A DNA stretch of 64,000 bases from Syngnathus acus (taxonomy: Eukaryota > Chordata > Actinopteri > Syngnathiformes > Syngnathidae). The position numbers and the translations under genes were made by a program. Positions 62,604 to 64,000 of this stretch are shown piece by piece (position 1 is the first letter of the stretch; each line of letters begins with the position of its first letter). The stretch lies in contig NC_051107.1 in the NCBI RefSeq assembly GCF_901709675.1, positions 278,001 to 342,000 of the forward strand, given 5' to 3'. The notes under the pieces were generated by a model. It was not told the DNA's origin. It saw nothing but the letters and a program-made list of their open reading frames with translations, and searched no databases.

Positions 62604-64000
62604 TAACTTTCATTCACAGTTACAGGTAGTATAACATTGACTCCTCACTTAGCCTGTACCGCAGCAACTCTCTCTCCCACTGTTCAACACCCTCTCACTT
62701 CCTCAGTCTCTTGAAGGGGTAGCGTCTAATTATCACAACACTACAGCCGAAACTATGCGAGACAAAAAAATCTGCGGATACATTAAAAACGGTGCCTTTG
62801 TCTAATGACACCGTTTGCCGCAGAATAGACAAAATGGGTGCAGACGTTGTCGAACAAGTTGTGGGAAAACTTGGAGACTCTTTTTCACTCCAGCTGGATG
62901 AATCCACAGATGTCAGTTGGAATGCACAGATTGTTGCTTTTGTGAGATACATTGAGACTGACGACATTTGTGAACACATACTTTTCTACAAAAGTCTGGA
63001 GGGGAGAACAACCCGTCGTTAATGTCGATAACGCATTTTTTTCTGAAAATGGTATCGGCTGGAAATCCTGCAGCAGCGTGTGTACAGATGCGGCTGCATC
63101 AATGACGGGCAGTGCGAAAGGGGTCATTGCGCGTATTAAAAAGGAAAATCCCGACATTAAGTGGACTCACTGTGTGATTCACAGGGAAGCGGTAGCGTCC
63201 AAGAAAATGAGCCCCGTGTTGCATGATGTTTTGAACGACAGCATCAAAGTGATCAACTTCATCAAGTCAAGGCCACTTAATGCACGTTTGTTCCGCCGCC
63301 TCTGTGAAAACATGGGAGCTGAACACACGCAACTCCTCCTCCATACAGAAGTGCGCTGGCTCTCTCTCGAGGGAAGATACTCAACTGGCTGTTGGAGTTA
63401 CGAGTTGAAGTGCACACCTTTCTGACAGAGCACGGATCTCCCCATGCCACCTTGTTCGAGAGCACGGACTGGCTTTCAAAGCTTTGCTATCTGGCAGATA
63501 TATTCAGCAAACTGAACGAACTGAATGTGTCTCTGCAGGGCAAAGACACCAGCATCCTGAACCTGTATGACAAGGTGGGTGGTTTCCTGAAGAAAGCAGA
63601 GCTCTGGAAAAGGGCATGTGGTCAGGAGAATTTCACCTGCTTTCCACAGGTGGATGCTTTTCTCTCCAATGAAGATGTGGAGACAGCTCTAGTGAAGTTA
63701 GTCATAGTGGGACATTTGGCTAACTTGATAAAGGGCTTTCATTGCTACTTTGCTGACATGGAGGAGAAATCTGCACAGCTGAATTGGGTGAGAAACCCAT
63801 TTCTCTTGTCTGAAGCAAAGAGAAGCAAGCTTCCTGTCACTCACCAGGAAAAACTGATGGAAGTGGCATCTGACCAGATGAAGTTTGGCGCATCCACTCT
63901 CACACAGTTTTGGGTGTGTGTGTGAGGCAGGAGCACCCTGAGATGGGACAGAAAGCTTTGGCGCAGTTGCTGCCCTTTGCCTCCACATATTTATGTGAGA

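Larger units (their letters stand above)
54434..64000 (+). pseudogene. hAT transposase gene, BED-finger (ZBED5-like), split by two insertions, runs off the window
   Basis: The hAT-type 5' end lies near TTCTCAAATGGGGGTACGCG. The frame starts at ATG 54696 (MWLKRSSDAAVENTEKQVKK), with a BED finger (LCSFCGEKLANASMKPAHLQ, RDLTTKH), GKPPEFFRRK, and STTSAKAV, where the retrovirus enters at 55037. It resumes at 61858 (EASYAVSFLVAKAKKTFTIA, EELLLPAA), and is split again by a MITE at 62010. Then PLSNDTVCRRIDKMGADVVE and SFSLQLDESTDVS lead to a frameshift near 63000. VCTDAAASMTGSAKGVIARI, HCVIHREAVASKKM, EVRWLS and a second shift near 63400 follow; then EVHTFLTEHGSPHATLF and onwards. A TGA at about 63923 precedes the window end. 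The dimerisation domain lies beyond. Confidence 0.92.

Overview
This window is from a ray-finned fish, most likely an advanced (percomorph-type) teleost. The evidence is intron-containing vertebrate genes whose predicted proteins read as fish orthologues, a very dense load of hAT and MITE DNA transposons, L2-clade LINEs, tRNA-derived SINEs, long GT microsatellites and a fish-type endogenous retrovirus. I cannot name the species from sequence alone.

Layout. (1) 1-6292: the 3' half of caprin2 on the + strand. Seven exons are traceable by splice sites and phase. The last exon encodes the C-terminal C1q domain. An 8-bp-TSD hAT element (2307-3786) and a MITE (4023-4632) sit in its introns. (2) 7200 to about 40150: the whole of ipo8 (importin-8) on the + strand, with 24 coding exons in unbroken phase (1014 codons plus 2 nt). 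The caprin2 stop and the ipo8 ATG are 1.17 kb apart, head to tail. This is the same order and orientation as the human CAPRIN2-IPO8 pair, which supports both identifications. The usual last ~25 residues of importin-8 could not be found, and the frame ends just after exon 24. Most of the 31 kb of ipo8 is intronic transposons: hATs with perfect 8-bp target duplications, SINEs, a 5'-truncated L2, a foldback MITE, a 251-bp satellite array, and several MITE families that all start and end in TA-CCGTA-like termini. (3) 40178-50123: an intergenic transposon graveyard of hAT derivatives, an L2 LINE with reverse-transcriptase domain and one nonsense codon, another LINE reverse-transcriptase fragment, and a perfect 156-bp inverted-repeat structure. 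(4) 50308-53240: a nearly full-length hAT transposase gene of the zinc-finger MYM (ZMYM1-like) type, broken by a deletion/frameshift and a TAG. (5) 54434-64000: a second, BED-finger hAT transposase gene, split by an endogenous retrovirus (55037-61857) and by a MITE, and running off the window end.

The two host genes are unrelated in mechanism. Caprin-2 is an RNA-binding/Wnt-modulating protein with a C1q head; importin-8 is a RanGTP-dependent nuclear import receptor. The rest is mobile DNA.

The most interesting signals are: (a) five MITE families with one shared architecture, a TA-CCGTA-type end followed by a repeated TATAA-nn-CGC phrase; (b) a retrovirus with two identical 700-bp LTRs and a GCCGT target duplication but a wrecked interior, suggesting very recent mobilisation in trans; (c) three tandem GTGAC/GTCAC mini-hairpins in that element's leader, in the position of a packaging signal; (d) inverted MITE copies flanking the in-frame 90-nt ipo8 exon 6, a classic set-up for circular RNA or exon skipping; (e) a decoy duplicated splice acceptor before ipo8 exon 15; and (f) the lost importin-8 C terminus.
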